DNA from: JOPF136 sp963773835
GTDB lineage: Bacteria > Acidobacteriota > Terriglobia > Acidiferrales > UBA7541
Length of the DNA stretch: 64,000 nt
Reading direction: 5' to 3'
Assembly (NCBI GenBank): GCA_963773835.1
Contig: CAVZCQ010000003.1
Location: forward strand, 310,001-374,000
The notes below the pieces were generated by a model that saw nothing but the letters and a program-made list of their open reading frames with translations, had not been told where the DNA came from and did not search any database. Numbering within the stretch: the first letter of the stretch is position 1; each line of letters starts with the position of its first letter. Below are positions 8,839-17,576 of the stretch, in pieces. The translations under genes and the position numbers were made by a program.

Positions 8839-8894
8839 GGCACGGTTTTAACCGTGCCTCAAAGCTCCGCGGATCACAGGGGTTTTAACCCCTG
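8839..8894. repeat. Paired palindromes (BIME-like), copy 1
   Basis: Two palindromes lie 18 bp apart: GGCACGGTT-TT-AACCGTGCC (8839-8858) and CAGGGGTT-TT-AACCCCTG (8877-8894). The same architecture, variable G/C arms around a YT-NN-AR centre, recurs at four more places in the window. Confidence 0.75.
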
Positions 8895-8984
8895 AGGGCC
8901 AACGCACCGGATACATGGACGAGACAGGTTGCAAACCCCCAACCGTTTTCGTTTCCCTCCTCCTCCTGCTACATTTCTCTTCCC

Positions 8985-9494
8985 ATGGCCCATCTGTACT
9001 TTCACGTGGACATCGCCGCGCCCCGCGACCGCGTCTTCGTCTTTTTCGTTCCGCAACGCATGCCCCTCTGGTACGCGCCCGAGATGGAGACGTGTTTCGA
9101 AATCGCCGGCGGCGAATCCGACTTCCATGTCGGCCAAAAAATAAAAATCACCGGCCACCTGGGAAAACGTGAAGTATCGTTGGTCGCCGTGGTGCAGCGC
9201 TTTGAATGGATGCGCGCGCTCGAATGGGAATTCCACGACGCCTACGGCGTCCGCGGTCGCCAGATGTGGGAAGTCGACGACGCCCCCGGATTTGGTGGGG
9301 CCGGTAAGGCCCCCGTGCCAGTCCTACCTACCACGCGCGTCGTCATGCACGAGTGGTACACGTTTCCCGGCCGTCTCGGACGCTGGCTCGATCCCATCCT
9401 CATGCGCCCCAGCATCCGCTCCCGCGACCGCCGCATGCTAATGAAGTTGAAGCAATTGGCGGAGGGAGTGACGCGGCAGGAACGCACCCCGTAG
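8985..9494 (+). CDS. SRPBCC (START-like) family protein
   Basis: 169 residues. The N-terminus (MAHLYFHVDIAAPRDRVFVFF) and the alternating hydrophobic pattern that follows match polyketide cyclase/dehydrase-type helix-grip folds, which bind a hydrophobic ligand in a deep cavity. The C-terminus (RSRDRRMLMKLKQLAEGV) is the closing helix of the fold. There is no signal peptide, so it is cytoplasmic. The ligand is not known and the neighbours give no hint. Confidence 0.7.
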   Translation: MAHLYFHVDIAAPRDRVFVFFVPQRMPLWYAPEMETCFEIAGGESDFHVGQKIKITGHLGKREVSLVAVVQRFEWMRALEWEFHDAYGVRGRQMWEVDDAPGFGGAGKAPVPVLPTTRVVMHEWYTFPGRLGRWLDPILMRPSIRSRDRRMLMKLKQLAEGVTRQERTP

Positions 9495-10051
9495 GGGCAC
9501 GGGACCCCCGTGCCCTCCCCTCTCCTCTGCTCAGGTCCCGATCCCAAGGCTCCACACTTGGGATCTGACCTGAGGCCTGTTCCGTGCCCTGCTCACATCC
9601 TGTCATCCCGCCTGCCCTGAGAGAATTGGTGAAGGGGCGGAGTCGAGGAGCCACTGCCCACTGCTCAGCATCCGGCCAGGATGTGCGCCTTTTGCATCCC
9701 GACACTTCGGGGCTGACCCTGAGCGAGTCCGCGAGTCGAAGGGCCCCTTTCCTTTCTTCGCCTTACCGGCTGCGATTTTCGACGCTTCAATTCGATTTTC
9801 GTATCGTCTTCACCTTATGTTAACTGGATTCGCCCCTCTCACTTCCGCAAAAAACGCCACTTTTTGGAAAACGCGGCATTTCGCTTTTTCTCTGACTTCC
9901 GGCCCGCTCCTCGCAGAACAACCGAACCGAGAACCCGAAATCAATCGCTCACGTTCATCCCATAACGTGAGCGATAGAAGCTGCCTCTATCCCTCATGAT
10001 GTTGGTACAGCCTGGGACAGCCCACATTGACGGCGCTGGCTGCCACAATCT
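9495..10051. other. Gene-poor interval leading into a gene remnant
   Basis: No reading frame with credible composition is present. It contains scattered phrases such as GGAGTCGAGGAG that recur in other gaps of the window. The last 50 bp may hold further decayed coding sequence of the GH130 remnant that starts at 10052, including ILARR in a neighbouring frame. Confidence 0.4.
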
Positions 10052-10456
10052 TGGCGCGGCGCCTGGTGGGATGCGAATAAGATTGGGATGTCGCCTCCTC
10101 CGATTGAAACCGCGCGAGACTGGCTGATGATCTATCACGGCGTGCGCAGGACGCCTTCCAGCTCGATCTACCGGCCGGGTTTGGCTCTGTTCGATCTTCA
10201 ACAGCCGGACAAATGTCTGCTCCGCGGCGATTCCTGGATGTTTGCGCCCGAGGCGGGGTACGAACGTCACGGAGACGTCTAAGACGTGGTATTTCCCTGC
10301 GGCTACACCGTGGCAGAGGATGGGGACACGATTCATCTCTATTACGGCGCTGCCGGTTCCAGTATCGCCTTGGCGCACGGCAGCATTCGCTCTCTGCTGA
10401 GATGGCTGGACGCCAACGGCCATTCGGAACAAAGCGGCGACCGGCGTCACAAATGA
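10052..10456 (+). pseudogene. GH130 glycoside phosphorylase remnant (C-terminal part)
   Basis: Reading from 10052 gives WRGAWWDANKIGMSPPPIET, then WLMIYHGV, a stretch ending YERHGDV, an in-frame TAA at 10280-10282, and DVVFPCGYTVAEDGDTIHLY, LYYGAAGSSIALA and WLDANG before TGA at 10454-10456. These are hallmark segments of GH130 beta-mannoside phosphorylases. The N-terminal two thirds is missing; just before 10052 the adjoining family residues (ILARR) appear in a different frame, so there is also a frameshift near 10060. A nonsense codon, a frameshift and 5' loss together make this a dead gene. Intact GH130 enzymes are about 300-350 residues. Confidence 0.8.
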
Positions 10457-10716
10457 TCCGCTGGCAGGACAACCGCAAACGATACCTCAAACGCAGTCGA
10501 GATTAGCATTCGCTCAGAGCAAATCGTTAGGGCCCGATGATCTGAACTGGCTGTCTTGCCTAGTTGTGTGCGGATTTGAACAGACCGGCGAACCCCAACC
10601 TTTGTAAGCTGATTTTAGCAACAGCAATCTAGTCCTTCTCAGCGCAAACTCCGGCCCTCATCTTCCGGGATAGCGAAGGAGACTCGGAGGAGGACTAAGG
10701 CTGTTCCTTCGCTCCA

Positions 10717-11310
10717 GTGGCGAAGAGCAAGAATTACGGAGATAAGGAATCTGGTTTGCACAAAGGGATTATTGCGCTGCTCGCGGTATTTCTGGGTAGC
10801 CAGATGGCGGCGGTCGCGCAAACACCCGGTTCACAGATCGTCCTGGCGCAAGCACGCCCTGCGCCAAGCATGACGATGTTCCGGACGATATCGACTCCAC
10901 TCCCAGCCGCTTCCTTCCTGCTGTCCTCGGACCCCGGAGAATCGCCTGCCCATTTCAATAGCCCGTTCGCAGGAGCTTCTAATCGTATCGATAGCCTGGA
11001 GCCCCTTCCCCCGATGGAAGAGGTCAAGACTCTGTTCTTCACGCAGTCGAGTCTGCCACTCGTCCAAATTTGGGGCGGACGGCTGCGACTGTCCGCCTTT
11101 CAGAACACGCTTCACCTTCAAAACGTGGTGATTGGTCCTTTCAGCTATCTCGGTACCCAGAGCTTTCATTCCCCAGGACGAACCCATCCAGGCGATCCGA
11201 GTTCGGCGGGCCTCAGCCTGAATTTTCACTTTGGCCGGGGCGCGCGGACAGGAGGCCCGACCCGGGTATGGCGGCGTATGACGCGGTTTGCTGGCGTGGT
11301 TCTGGAATGA
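10717..11310 (+). CDS. Hypothetical exported protein
   Basis: 197 residues from GTG at 10717. Residues 16-35 (GIIALLAVFLGSQMAAVAQ) are a signal peptide with an Ala-x-Ala-like cleavage site. The mature part is Pro/Ser-rich, then has short hydrophobic strands (LPLVQIWGGRLRLSAF) and ends with FSYLG and LSLNFHFGRG, which could be beta-strands of an envelope protein. No family is recognised. The nearest good Shine-Dalgarno sequence (GGAGGAGGA, 10686-10694) is 22 bases upstream, inside the loop of a possible hairpin (arms 10672-10680 and 10705-10713), so the start is uncertain. Confidence 0.45.
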   Translation: MAKSKNYGDKESGLHKGIIALLAVFLGSQMAAVAQTPGSQIVLAQARPAPSMTMFRTISTPLPAASFLLSSDPGESPAHFNSPFAGASNRIDSLEPLPPMEEVKTLFFTQSSLPLVQIWGGRLRLSAFQNTLHLQNVVIGPFSYLGTQSFHSPGRTHPGDPSSAGLSLNFHFGRGARTGGPTRVWRRMTRFAGVVLE

Positions 11311-11680
11311 ACTCGATAGAGCTTCGGTCTTGAATTTCGACATGTGCGTATGGAGCCGAATACACTCAGCCTGCTTCAGCATTTAGCCGCCCACGGTTTT
11401 CGTTTGAGAGTTCAGAGATGCCTGTGATTTGCCTCTAGGTCAAATTCAGCGGTTCGGTACGCAGCAATTCTTTGGCTGCTCGAAGCGGCAGCCCTGCGGG
11501 ACCACGCTTAGAGGGGGCTTGTTGACTTGCAGCCCTCGCAGCCTTTCGACGCACTCGGCGAAGCCCAGCTTGCTGAATTTGTTTATGAAACATTGATCCG
11601 AGGACCCGTGGTCCTGCATGATTGGCAGCCGATCCTTCCCGCGGCGCTTCCTCTCTGCTCTTCAATTCCGTGACAACAGC
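11311..11680. other. Intergenic interval containing a regulator fragment
   Basis: The only recognisable content is the decayed Crp/Fnr C-terminal fragment at 11446-11612 (minus strand). The rest shows no coding signal. Confidence 0.4.
11446..11612 (-). pseudogene. Crp/Fnr-family regulator fragment (C-terminal HTH)
   Basis: On the minus strand one frame reads TTGPRINV and, after a one-base shift, the next reads FINKFSKLGF followed by LQVNKPPLSVV. Together they align with TTRSRVNFFMNKFRKLGF ... IKVHDSLLSVV of the intact Crp/Fnr protein at 16590-17300. At the DNA level AACAAATTCAG-AAGCTGGGCTT is shared almost base for base. The nucleotide-binding domain is absent, so this is a relic of a paralogue. 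Confidence 0.6.
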
Positions 11681-12367
11681 TTATTCGAGAATTCTGTGTG
11701 CGCGGACGATGAATCTCTGCGGGGCCGGGCCGATGAAGTGGAACGGATAGCACGTCACCAGGGTCAGGATGGAGTCACCTGTATTTTTCAGTACGCCTAC
11801 ATCCTGGGGTTCGACGATGCTGATCAGGTCCACCTGATAGACGACGGTTCCCTCAAGCGTGGTCAAGTCGATTTCATCGCCGTCTTGGATCTCGCGCAGC
11901 GGCCTGAAGAATGTATCCCGGTGCCCCGCTAGGGCAACGTTTCCCCGCTGGCCCGGCAGCGGCGTGCCCGGAATATGTCCCACGGCATGGCGAAGAGTCC
12001 CGGCATCCACGCCTTCCATAATCATCGCCGCAAGCCCGATTCTGGCGATCTTAATCCGCCCGACGGGAAAGTCGCGGCGTGCGGCGACTGCGATCTTGCC
12101 GAGAGGCGCAGAGGGCGCGTCGCGTGCTGGCGCGGCGTCCGGCGCGGGGGCGGGGGATTCCGTGTTCCCTGCGGCCGGCCTGGTGGTGTTCACGGCCTCT
12201 TGGAACTGCCGCGACTCGTAGGCTTGATACAGCCTCGCTCCCACCAGCACGTAAGCGCAATAGCCCAGCGTCAAAATGCCCAGGGCCAAAAACAGGTACC
12301 CGCCCCAGCGCAAGATCGGCAGGGCGCGCCACGATGAGGACACCCGCCCTCTAATGCGGGGCTTCAT
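11681..12367 (-). CDS. Class D-like sortase
   Basis: 228 residues. A basic N-terminus and one membrane helix (about 20-42) anchor it with the catalytic domain outside the inner membrane. A Pro/Ala linker (60-95) leads to the sortase barrel: ALAGHRDTFF (His149), LVTCYPF (Cys206) and APQRFIVRA (Arg218) form the catalytic triad. GHIPGTPLPGQRGNVALAGHRDTFF-type sequence is close to class D sortases, which cleave LPxTA motifs and attach the protein through the Thr. The gene is last in a minus-strand trio with a VWFA protein (17-bp overlap) and an LPQTA-bearing protein, its evident substrate. ATG at 12367 is preferred; an in-frame ATG at 12415 would overlap the VWFA gene more. Confidence 0.9.
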   Translation of the reverse strand: MKPRIRGRVSSSWRALPILRWGGYLFLALGILTLGYCAYVLVGARLYQAYESRQFQEAVNTTRPAAGNTESPAPAPDAAPARDAPSAPLGKIAVAARRDFPVGRIKIARIGLAAMIMEGVDAGTLRHAVGHIPGTPLPGQRGNVALAGHRDTFFRPLREIQDGDEIDLTTLEGTVVYQVDLISIVEPQDVGVLKNTGDSILTLVTCYPFHFIGPAPQRFIVRAHRILE

Positions 12368-13343
12368 GAGAGGCCGCACTGGCTGCCGACGCGGATGGGG
12401 TGTCCAAGGGCGCATAGTAGCCCGTGCGTGTGCGCACGGACAAGCGTCCGCGGCCAGACGCCTGGGCCGTCACATGGATCACTCTGTATTTCGAATCGCG
12501 CGTGCGGTTGGTCGGAGTGTACGTGAGGGTGTACTGGTTCCGAATGTCACGAGCGATCCGCTCACAAATCGGAACGACCTTGCTCAGTGCATCGGGCAGG
12601 AACGCTTCGCCGCCGGTGGCCCTGGCGAGCTGCTTCAGTACTCCCGGATTCTTGTCGCGATCGGTGTCGTCGAACAAACCCAGCGTGTAGATCACCGCGT
12701 CGGATTGCCCGGCCATGACCATGATCTGATCCAGCTTCCGCGTGCTGGCGTTGTCGCCCCCATCGCTCACCACGATCAGCACCTTCTTATCCCGATTTCC
12801 TTTCTTGAGGTGTTCCAGCGCGGCCGCCACGGCATCGTAAAGCGCCGTCATCCCGTCCGCCCGGATCGTGGAGAGAGCCACCTGCAGTTCGGGCACGCTG
12901 TCCGTGAATGGCTTGTCCCTCGGAAGAGCGAACGACACATGTTCGTTGAAGTTGACGACGAACATTTGGTCCGCGGGGTTGCTGGAACGCGCGAACGCCA
13001 GCGCCGCGGCAATCACATCCTTCCGCTTGGGGCCCATGCTGCCGCTGTTGTCCACCACCAGCCCGGCCGTCACCGGGATGTCTTCGTGGGTAAAATCATT
13101 GATGCGTTGCGGCACTCCGTCTTCGAAGACCTGGAAGTCTTCCTTGCTGAGCCCGGAAACGGGAATGCCCTTGCCATCCCGCACCGTCGCGTTCAAAACT
13201 ACCAGGTCGGAATTCAATTTGAGCCTGTAGGGGGGAACGTTTCCGGGCTGCGAAGCTTTGTCCTGCCGGCCCGGCGCGACATAGGGCATAACCAGCAGCA
13301 CCAGAAGCGCGAGCAGATAGCGGGGTGTATTCGGTCGAGTCAT
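12351..13343 (-). CDS. VWFA-domain protein, acidobacterial type
   Basis: 330 residues. A signal peptide (YLLALLVLLVMPYVAPG) precedes FKLNSDLVVLNATVRD-like and GLSKEDFQVFEDGVPQ segments, the usual lead-in of the Acidobacteria-specific VWFA family. The MIDAS metal site is visible as DNSGSMG, with the later TALYDAV and VSDGGDN motifs. The C-terminus (YTLTYTPTN ... VRTRTGYYAP) is the family's closing strand region. It probably binds a protein or carbohydrate ligand outside the inner membrane. It has no sorting signal of its own; its place between a sortase and the sortase substrate suggests joint function. ATG at 13343. Confidence 0.88.
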   Translation of the reverse strand: MTRPNTPRYLLALLVLLVMPYVAPGRQDKASQPGNVPPYRLKLNSDLVVLNATVRDGKGIPVSGLSKEDFQVFEDGVPQRINDFTHEDIPVTAGLVVDNSGSMGPKRKDVIAAALAFARSSNPADQMFVVNFNEHVSFALPRDKPFTDSVPELQVALSTIRADGMTALYDAVAAALEHLKKGNRDKKVLIVVSDGGDNASTRKLDQIMVMAGQSDAVIYTLGLFDDTDRDKNPGVLKQLARATGGEAFLPDALSKVVPICERIARDIRNQYTLTYTPTNRTRDSKYRVIHVTAQASGRGRLSVRTRTGYYAPLDTPSASAASAASHEAPH

Positions 13344-13515
13344 CAAACGTTGCCTTTAAAACGATGGAAGGAAAAAGCTGAGCGGTAGGCCATGCGGCCC
13401 CAAGCGGGTCGTGAGCTTTACCGCCCCCCGGGGGGCAGATCCTGATTCACCTGCCCCTCCTCCTCCGGGCAGCCATTCCGTTCGCCCGGTCCTTGCGATT
13501 CCACTTTCTCCTGGC

Positions 13516-14211
13516 TCAGGCCGAGCGCTTGGAAAGAGCCAGCAGAGCAATGCCCAATCCCAGCGACACGAGGCCAATCAACGCGAAAAGCGGCAATCGG
13601 CTGGCGGTCTGGGGCAGAGTCTCGGGCAGAACCTCTGCAGCAGGCGCTGGTGCTGGTTTCTCAGGCTGAGTCACTGCCGCAACCGGAAGTTCTTCTCCGG
13701 CGGGACTGATGGCTTCGACCGGCGCTGTTTTGAGGGTCGCCACGGGCGCTGTGATCAGTTCGTCGGAAACGGCGAGAACCGGCTGGTTGTTGAGCTTCGC
13801 CAGCACAATCGCCCGCTGCTTAGGATACACAAATTCCTGGCCCCATTCGTCCCCGGGATAAAACCACGCACGGATCGCCGGCGGTGTACCGGCGGGCCGC
13901 TCCGCAAACGTGATCACGGTTTTGTCAGTCGTATGCATGCGGTAATTCGCGATCGCGAGGATAGTTGTATAGACGTGCGTACCCTCCGGATTGAGGATCT
14001 GGACGATGTTCCGGTCGGAATCCGAATCCAGAAGCTTGAACATGTAGGTGCCGGCCGGCAGGATCTGGGCATCCACGCCCGGAACTTCGACTGGTTCATT
14101 GAAAGTGACCATCGTTTGCTTGTTATACTCGTTCGCTGTCGCCCGGGATGGCATCAGGGAGGCCACCAGGCCGAAACAAAAGAACATCGCTACCACTCTA
14201 AATCGATTCAT
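13516..14211 (-). CDS. Surface protein with LPQTA sorting signal (sortase substrate)
   Basis: 231 residues with a signal peptide (1-27, ending RATA). The soluble domain (about 28-150) contains PAGTYMFKLLDSDSDRNIVQI, met in many small exported acidobacterial proteins of unknown function. A Pro/Ala/Glu-rich spacer leads to LPQTAS at 199-204, a membrane helix (207-226) and a short basic tail (KRSA): a complete C-terminal sorting signal. LPETL directly before it (195-199) overlaps as a second near-motif. The start at 14211 is set by GGGAG seven bases upstream. It is first in the run with the VWFA and sortase genes. Confidence 0.85.
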   Translation of the reverse strand: MNRFRVVAMFFCFGLVASLMPSRATANEYNKQTMVTFNEPVEVPGVDAQILPAGTYMFKLLDSDSDRNIVQILNPEGTHVYTTILAIANYRMHTTDKTVITFAERPAGTPPAIRAWFYPGDEWGQEFVYPKQRAIVLAKLNNQPVLAVSDELITAPVATLKTAPVEAISPAGEELPVAAVTQPEKPAPAPAAEVLPETLPQTASRLPLFALIGLVSLGLGIALLALSKRSA

Positions 14212-14243
14212 TTTTGACTCCCTTTTCTTCATTTGTCGAATTA

Positions 14244-14260
14244 CTTGTCTCAAAGACAAG
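14244..14260. promoter_or_regulatory. Perfect 7-bp inverted repeat upstream of the sortase locus
   Basis: CTTGTCT-CAA-AGACAAG lies 33 bp before the start codon of the LPQTA protein gene. It could be an operator or a leader hairpin; no matching copy was seen elsewhere in the window. Confidence 0.4.
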
Positions 14261-14756
14261 CGCCCTGCGATCGATGGAATCGAGGAATCCTTCCTATTTA
14301 ACTTCCGTTCCCGTGACTGAACCCAGGCTTCCCAGTCGCATCAACCGCTTGCTGCCCGATTCTGGCTGGCGGTCCTACAGGCACAGCCTTGATACGCTTT
14401 CCGCGCAATCTCTTCTGTTCACTTCTGCACATCTCGGGCAATCATTTGGACTGCGCGGCCGGGAGGGGGCGCTTGCGGCGGGTGTTCTGGATTGCACAGA
14501 CACTTCTGCCTGATTTGAACAATCCTTCACGCTTGTTGGACCGCTCGTACTGGAGAAACGGGGCTGAGCAACGGCGGTCCTGCTGCAGGCCAGGCCGGAT
14601 AACACTGGAGAACGCGTTCATGAATTCCATCGAAGACCAAGCCCGGAAGGTCCTTCCCTCATCGGCCTCCGTCATTCTCTCGATCACCGATTTCCGCACG
14701 CGCTTCCACATTTTCGTGTTCGCGGTCAGCGCCGGGCCTGCTTTCTGGGGCTCAAG
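14261..14756. other. Interval without a convincing gene
   Basis: One short frame (14621-14760, about 46 residues, MNSIEDQARKV...) ends in a GTGA overlap with the next possible gene, but it has no family resemblance or ribosome-binding site. The rest shows no coding signal and probably holds the promoter regions of both neighbours. Confidence 0.35.
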
Positions 14757-15044
14757 GTGAAACGAATCGCCATGTTTGGCGGAGCTTCGTTGATCTCCGG
14801 ATTGATGTTCAAGATTTCCTTTGTCGCACGCGAGTTCATCCTGGTGCTCGCCGGTTTAGGCCTCGTCTATTCCGCGTTCCTGCTGCTGCTGGCACTCTGT
14901 TATCTCGCCTTCCGTGGCGCAGCATACACTTGTTCCTGGGTACGGCTGCAATCACAGCACAGAAATCGAGTGACAGGCGACTGGGTGTATGTACTCGGCC
15001 AGCCGCGACCTGCAATCGCAGAGCGATCTTCGAGAATTTCTTAA
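14757..15044 (+). CDS. Possible small membrane protein
   Basis: 95 residues from GTG at 14757 (GGGG about six bases upstream). Residues 25-55 (FVAREFILVLAGLGLVYSAF, LLLLALCYLAF) are strongly hydrophobic, one long or two short membrane helices; the C-terminal 35 residues are polar and basic. No family is recognised and it could be chance coding. Confidence 0.35.
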   Translation: MKRIAMFGGASLISGLMFKISFVAREFILVLAGLGLVYSAFLLLLALCYLAFRGAAYTCSWVRLQSQHRNRVTGDWVYVLGQPRPAIAERSSRIS

Positions 15045-15133
15045 GACAGATTCACTGGACAGGCGACTCTCAGCTCGGGGCAGGAGCCGGACTTCAAGGA
15101 TGGCGGCAGAAAGCCGCTGCGTCTGGCGCGTAT

Positions 15134-16453
15134 ATGGACACAACAGAGCCGCGAATCAAAAGAAAATGGGTACTCTACGCCGGCGCCATAATCGTCATTG
15201 TGCTCCTGCTGCTCCTTGCCACTCCCTATCTCCTGGACGTGAATCATTACCGCGCGGCGATCGAATCCGCGGCCAGCTCCGCGCTCGGCCGCCAGGTGCA
15301 AATCGGCCACCTCCATTTCTCCCTGCTCACCCGCACGCTCACCGCCAACGACCTTTCCATCGCCGACGACGAAGCCTTCAGCCACACGGCATTCCTGCAT
15401 GCCAAATCTTTGGCCGTCGGCCTCGAAGTGCTGCCACTGCTCTTTTCTCACACGCTTCGCGTCAACTCGCTCACGCTTGACGAACCGCAAGTGAACCTCT
15501 TGCATTCGGCCTCGGGCAAATGGAACTACGCGAGCCTCGGCACGCGCGAGAAGTCCCGGACAACCCCTCCGCCGGCTCCGGATTCATCCAGCGGGCACCC
15601 CAGCCACTCCGTCCGAGAACTGAAAACGAACAACGGAGAGGTTTCCATCGGCAGCCTGCCCGCCGGCACCCCAGAACAATCATTTGCACACGTCTCCCTT
15701 GAGGCCAGAGACATTTCGTCCGACTCTGCGTTTCCCGTGACGATCGTCCTGACCGCGCCCAAAGGCGGCAAGATCACTCTGGAAGGCACAGCCGGGCCTA
15801 TTGAGCCGAATGGAAAACTGGAACAGGTCGTCATCCACATGAAGTTCCACTGCCAGCGCGTGGGAGTCGCAGGCATGGAAAGCCTGCTTCAGAATCTGGG
15901 CATCCCGCTCCCTCCCGGCGCTTCGCTGCGCGGCGGCAGCCTGAGCGCGGATCTATCGGCGGACGGCCCCCTTGGGCGGCTGGTGATCGCGGGGACGGCG
16001 GCCTTAGCTGACGTGGAACTCTCGGGATTCAATTTCGCCACCTGGGTCGGAAGCGTGGCTTCCTTTGGCGGGATCAAGAACAGCTCCGAGACCCTGATCC
16101 AGAGCATCAACTGCAAGATTCGCGCTGCCCCGGAGGGAATCCGGCTGGACGATCTGAACGTCGTGATGGCAGAGGCCGGGCCGATCACTGGCGCAGGAAC
16201 GATCAGCGCCAGCAATGATCTGGACCTTCACATGCAAGCCCAGCTGCACGCAGGCAACGGCCCGCTTGGCGAGGTGCGTGCCATCGCCAGCCTGGGACAG
16301 GGAAGCAGCGGAATTCCCTTCGAAGTTCGAGGGACCACTTCTCATCCTATCTTCGTGTCACATGCCGCCGGTACTCTGGGCAACACCCTGACCCTCCCGG
16401 CCCGGGGCGTAGGCCGGTTGTTTGGCAAGCTCAAAGACGGGAAAAACCCCTAG
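15134..16453 (+). CDS. AsmA-like inner-membrane-anchored protein
   Basis: 439 residues. After a basic N-terminus there is one membrane helix (WVLYAGAIIVIVLLLLLATPYL) followed by LDVNHYRAAIESAASSALGRQVQIG, the diagnostic opening of AsmA/TamB-type proteins, then HLHFSLLTRTLTANDLSIADD and a long beta-rich body. These proteins span the periplasm from the inner membrane and are implicated in lipid transport to the outer membrane and in its assembly. A proline-rich insert (about 146-165) interrupts the body. The C-terminal AsmA domain ends with GRLFGKLKDG. ATG at 15134 gives the expected short cytoplasmic tail. Confidence 0.8.
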   Translation: MDTTEPRIKRKWVLYAGAIIVIVLLLLLATPYLLDVNHYRAAIESAASSALGRQVQIGHLHFSLLTRTLTANDLSIADDEAFSHTAFLHAKSLAVGLEVLPLLFSHTLRVNSLTLDEPQVNLLHSASGKWNYASLGTREKSRTTPPPAPDSSSGHPSHSVRELKTNNGEVSIGSLPAGTPEQSFAHVSLEARDISSDSAFPVTIVLTAPKGGKITLEGTAGPIEPNGKLEQVVIHMKFHCQRVGVAGMESLLQNLGIPLPPGASLRGGSLSADLSADGPLGRLVIAGTAALADVELSGFNFATWVGSVASFGGIKNSSETLIQSINCKIRAAPEGIRLDDLNVVMAEAGPITGAGTISASNDLDLHMQAQLHAGNGPLGEVRAIASLGQGSSGIPFEVRGTTSHPIFVSHAAGTLGNTLTLPARGVGRLFGKLKDGKNP

Positions 16454-16589
16454 GGGGTTACTCACCCCCCCTTCCAGATAGTCATTTGAGAGGACTTTCG
16501 TGCGCACAGTGAGCTGAGCCCGTCGTCCAGCCGTTGGTATCACCATTTCGGGAGAACGCCATGCCCCTTCGGCAAACGGCTGCGGGCCA

Positions 16590-17300
16590 TCAATCGTGCA
16601 GTACGACGCTGAGCAGGGAATCGTGGACTTTAATCCCGCCATTGTAATGAATAAAGCCCAGCTTCCTGAATTTGTTCATGAAGAAGTTTACCCGTGAGCG
16701 CGTGGTGCCGATCATTTCCGCCAGCATCTCCTGCGACACCCTGGGAAGCACCGTTTGGGGACTTTCTTTTTTGCCATAGCGCGCCAGCAACAGCAATGCG
16801 CGAGCCAGCCGCTTTTCGCTCGAGTTGAAGAGCTGGTCCACCAGGTCCTCCTCGATGCGAATATTCCGGGTAAGCATGAAAGAAATAAAGCGGTCGGAGA
16901 GTTCGTGCTCCAGGTGGAGGACGCGGATCATTTCGCTCTTTTCAATGAGCAGCGCAGTAGTGGCCGCGAGCGCTGTGGCCGTCACGATCCGCACCGGCTG
17001 GCCGGTGAGGCAGCCCTCGCCAACAAAATCCCCCGGCCCCAACACGGCCACCACGGCTTCTTTTCCCATTTCATTGACGACGGAAAGCTTGACCCTGCCC
17101 TTCTGGATGTAGATGACGATCTTGCCGGGATCCCCCTGCGAGAAGAGCCTTTCGTTTTTCTTGAACTCCGCGATTGTTCTCGCCACTCCGGCTGAATCCA
17201 GAAAATCCTGGGCGTTGAATGTCTTCTTCGCCATGCTCTTGCTTGCGATGCGATTTGAAGTGGCCACGGACATGGCAGCAGCTTGATTCCTTTTTGGCAT
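16590..17300 (-). CDS. Crp/Fnr-family transcriptional regulator
   Basis: 236 residues. The cyclic-nucleotide-binding-like domain spans about 45-160 (FSQGDPGKIVIYIQKGRVKLSVV, GPGDFVGEGCLTGQPVRIVTATA), and the winged helix about 175-236 with the recognition region QEMLAEMIGTTRSRVNFFMN. There are no Fnr cysteines, so no Fe-S cluster, and the effector is unknown. It is divergent from the small membrane-protein genes starting at 17577 and could control them. A start at 17273 (MSVATSN) is an alternative; neither has a strong ribosome-binding site. A decayed paralogue fragment lies at 11446-11612. Confidence 0.88.
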   Translation of the reverse strand: MPKRNQAAAMSVATSNRIASKSMAKKTFNAQDFLDSAGVARTIAEFKKNERLFSQGDPGKIVIYIQKGRVKLSVVNEMGKEAVVAVLGPGDFVGEGCLTGQPVRIVTATALAATTALLIEKSEMIRVLHLEHELSDRFISFMLTRNIRIEEDLVDQLFNSSEKRLARALLLLARYGKKESPQTVLPRVSQEMLAEMIGTTRSRVNFFMNKFRKLGFIHYNGGIKVHDSLLSVVLHD

Positions 17301-17576
17301 CGTATCACGCGGACACGCAGGCGCAAAGAATCTCCGAAGGTGTGCACAAGTGAACAGACACTGGCGCTCGCCTACCCTAACATGCCGCTCGGTGGGTGAA
17401 GTGGGAAGAGCAAGACGAGGTCAACTGTAGAAGCCTTCGCCGGAACAACTCCTTACGTCGCAGGTTCCTTCCCACTCCAGGCTGCCGGAACCGTTCCGGG
17501 GTCAAGGCACACATTGGGGAAGCGCCTGGGGTCGGGCCGATGTGCCTGCCTGCGAAAGGAATGGGAGGAACAGATC

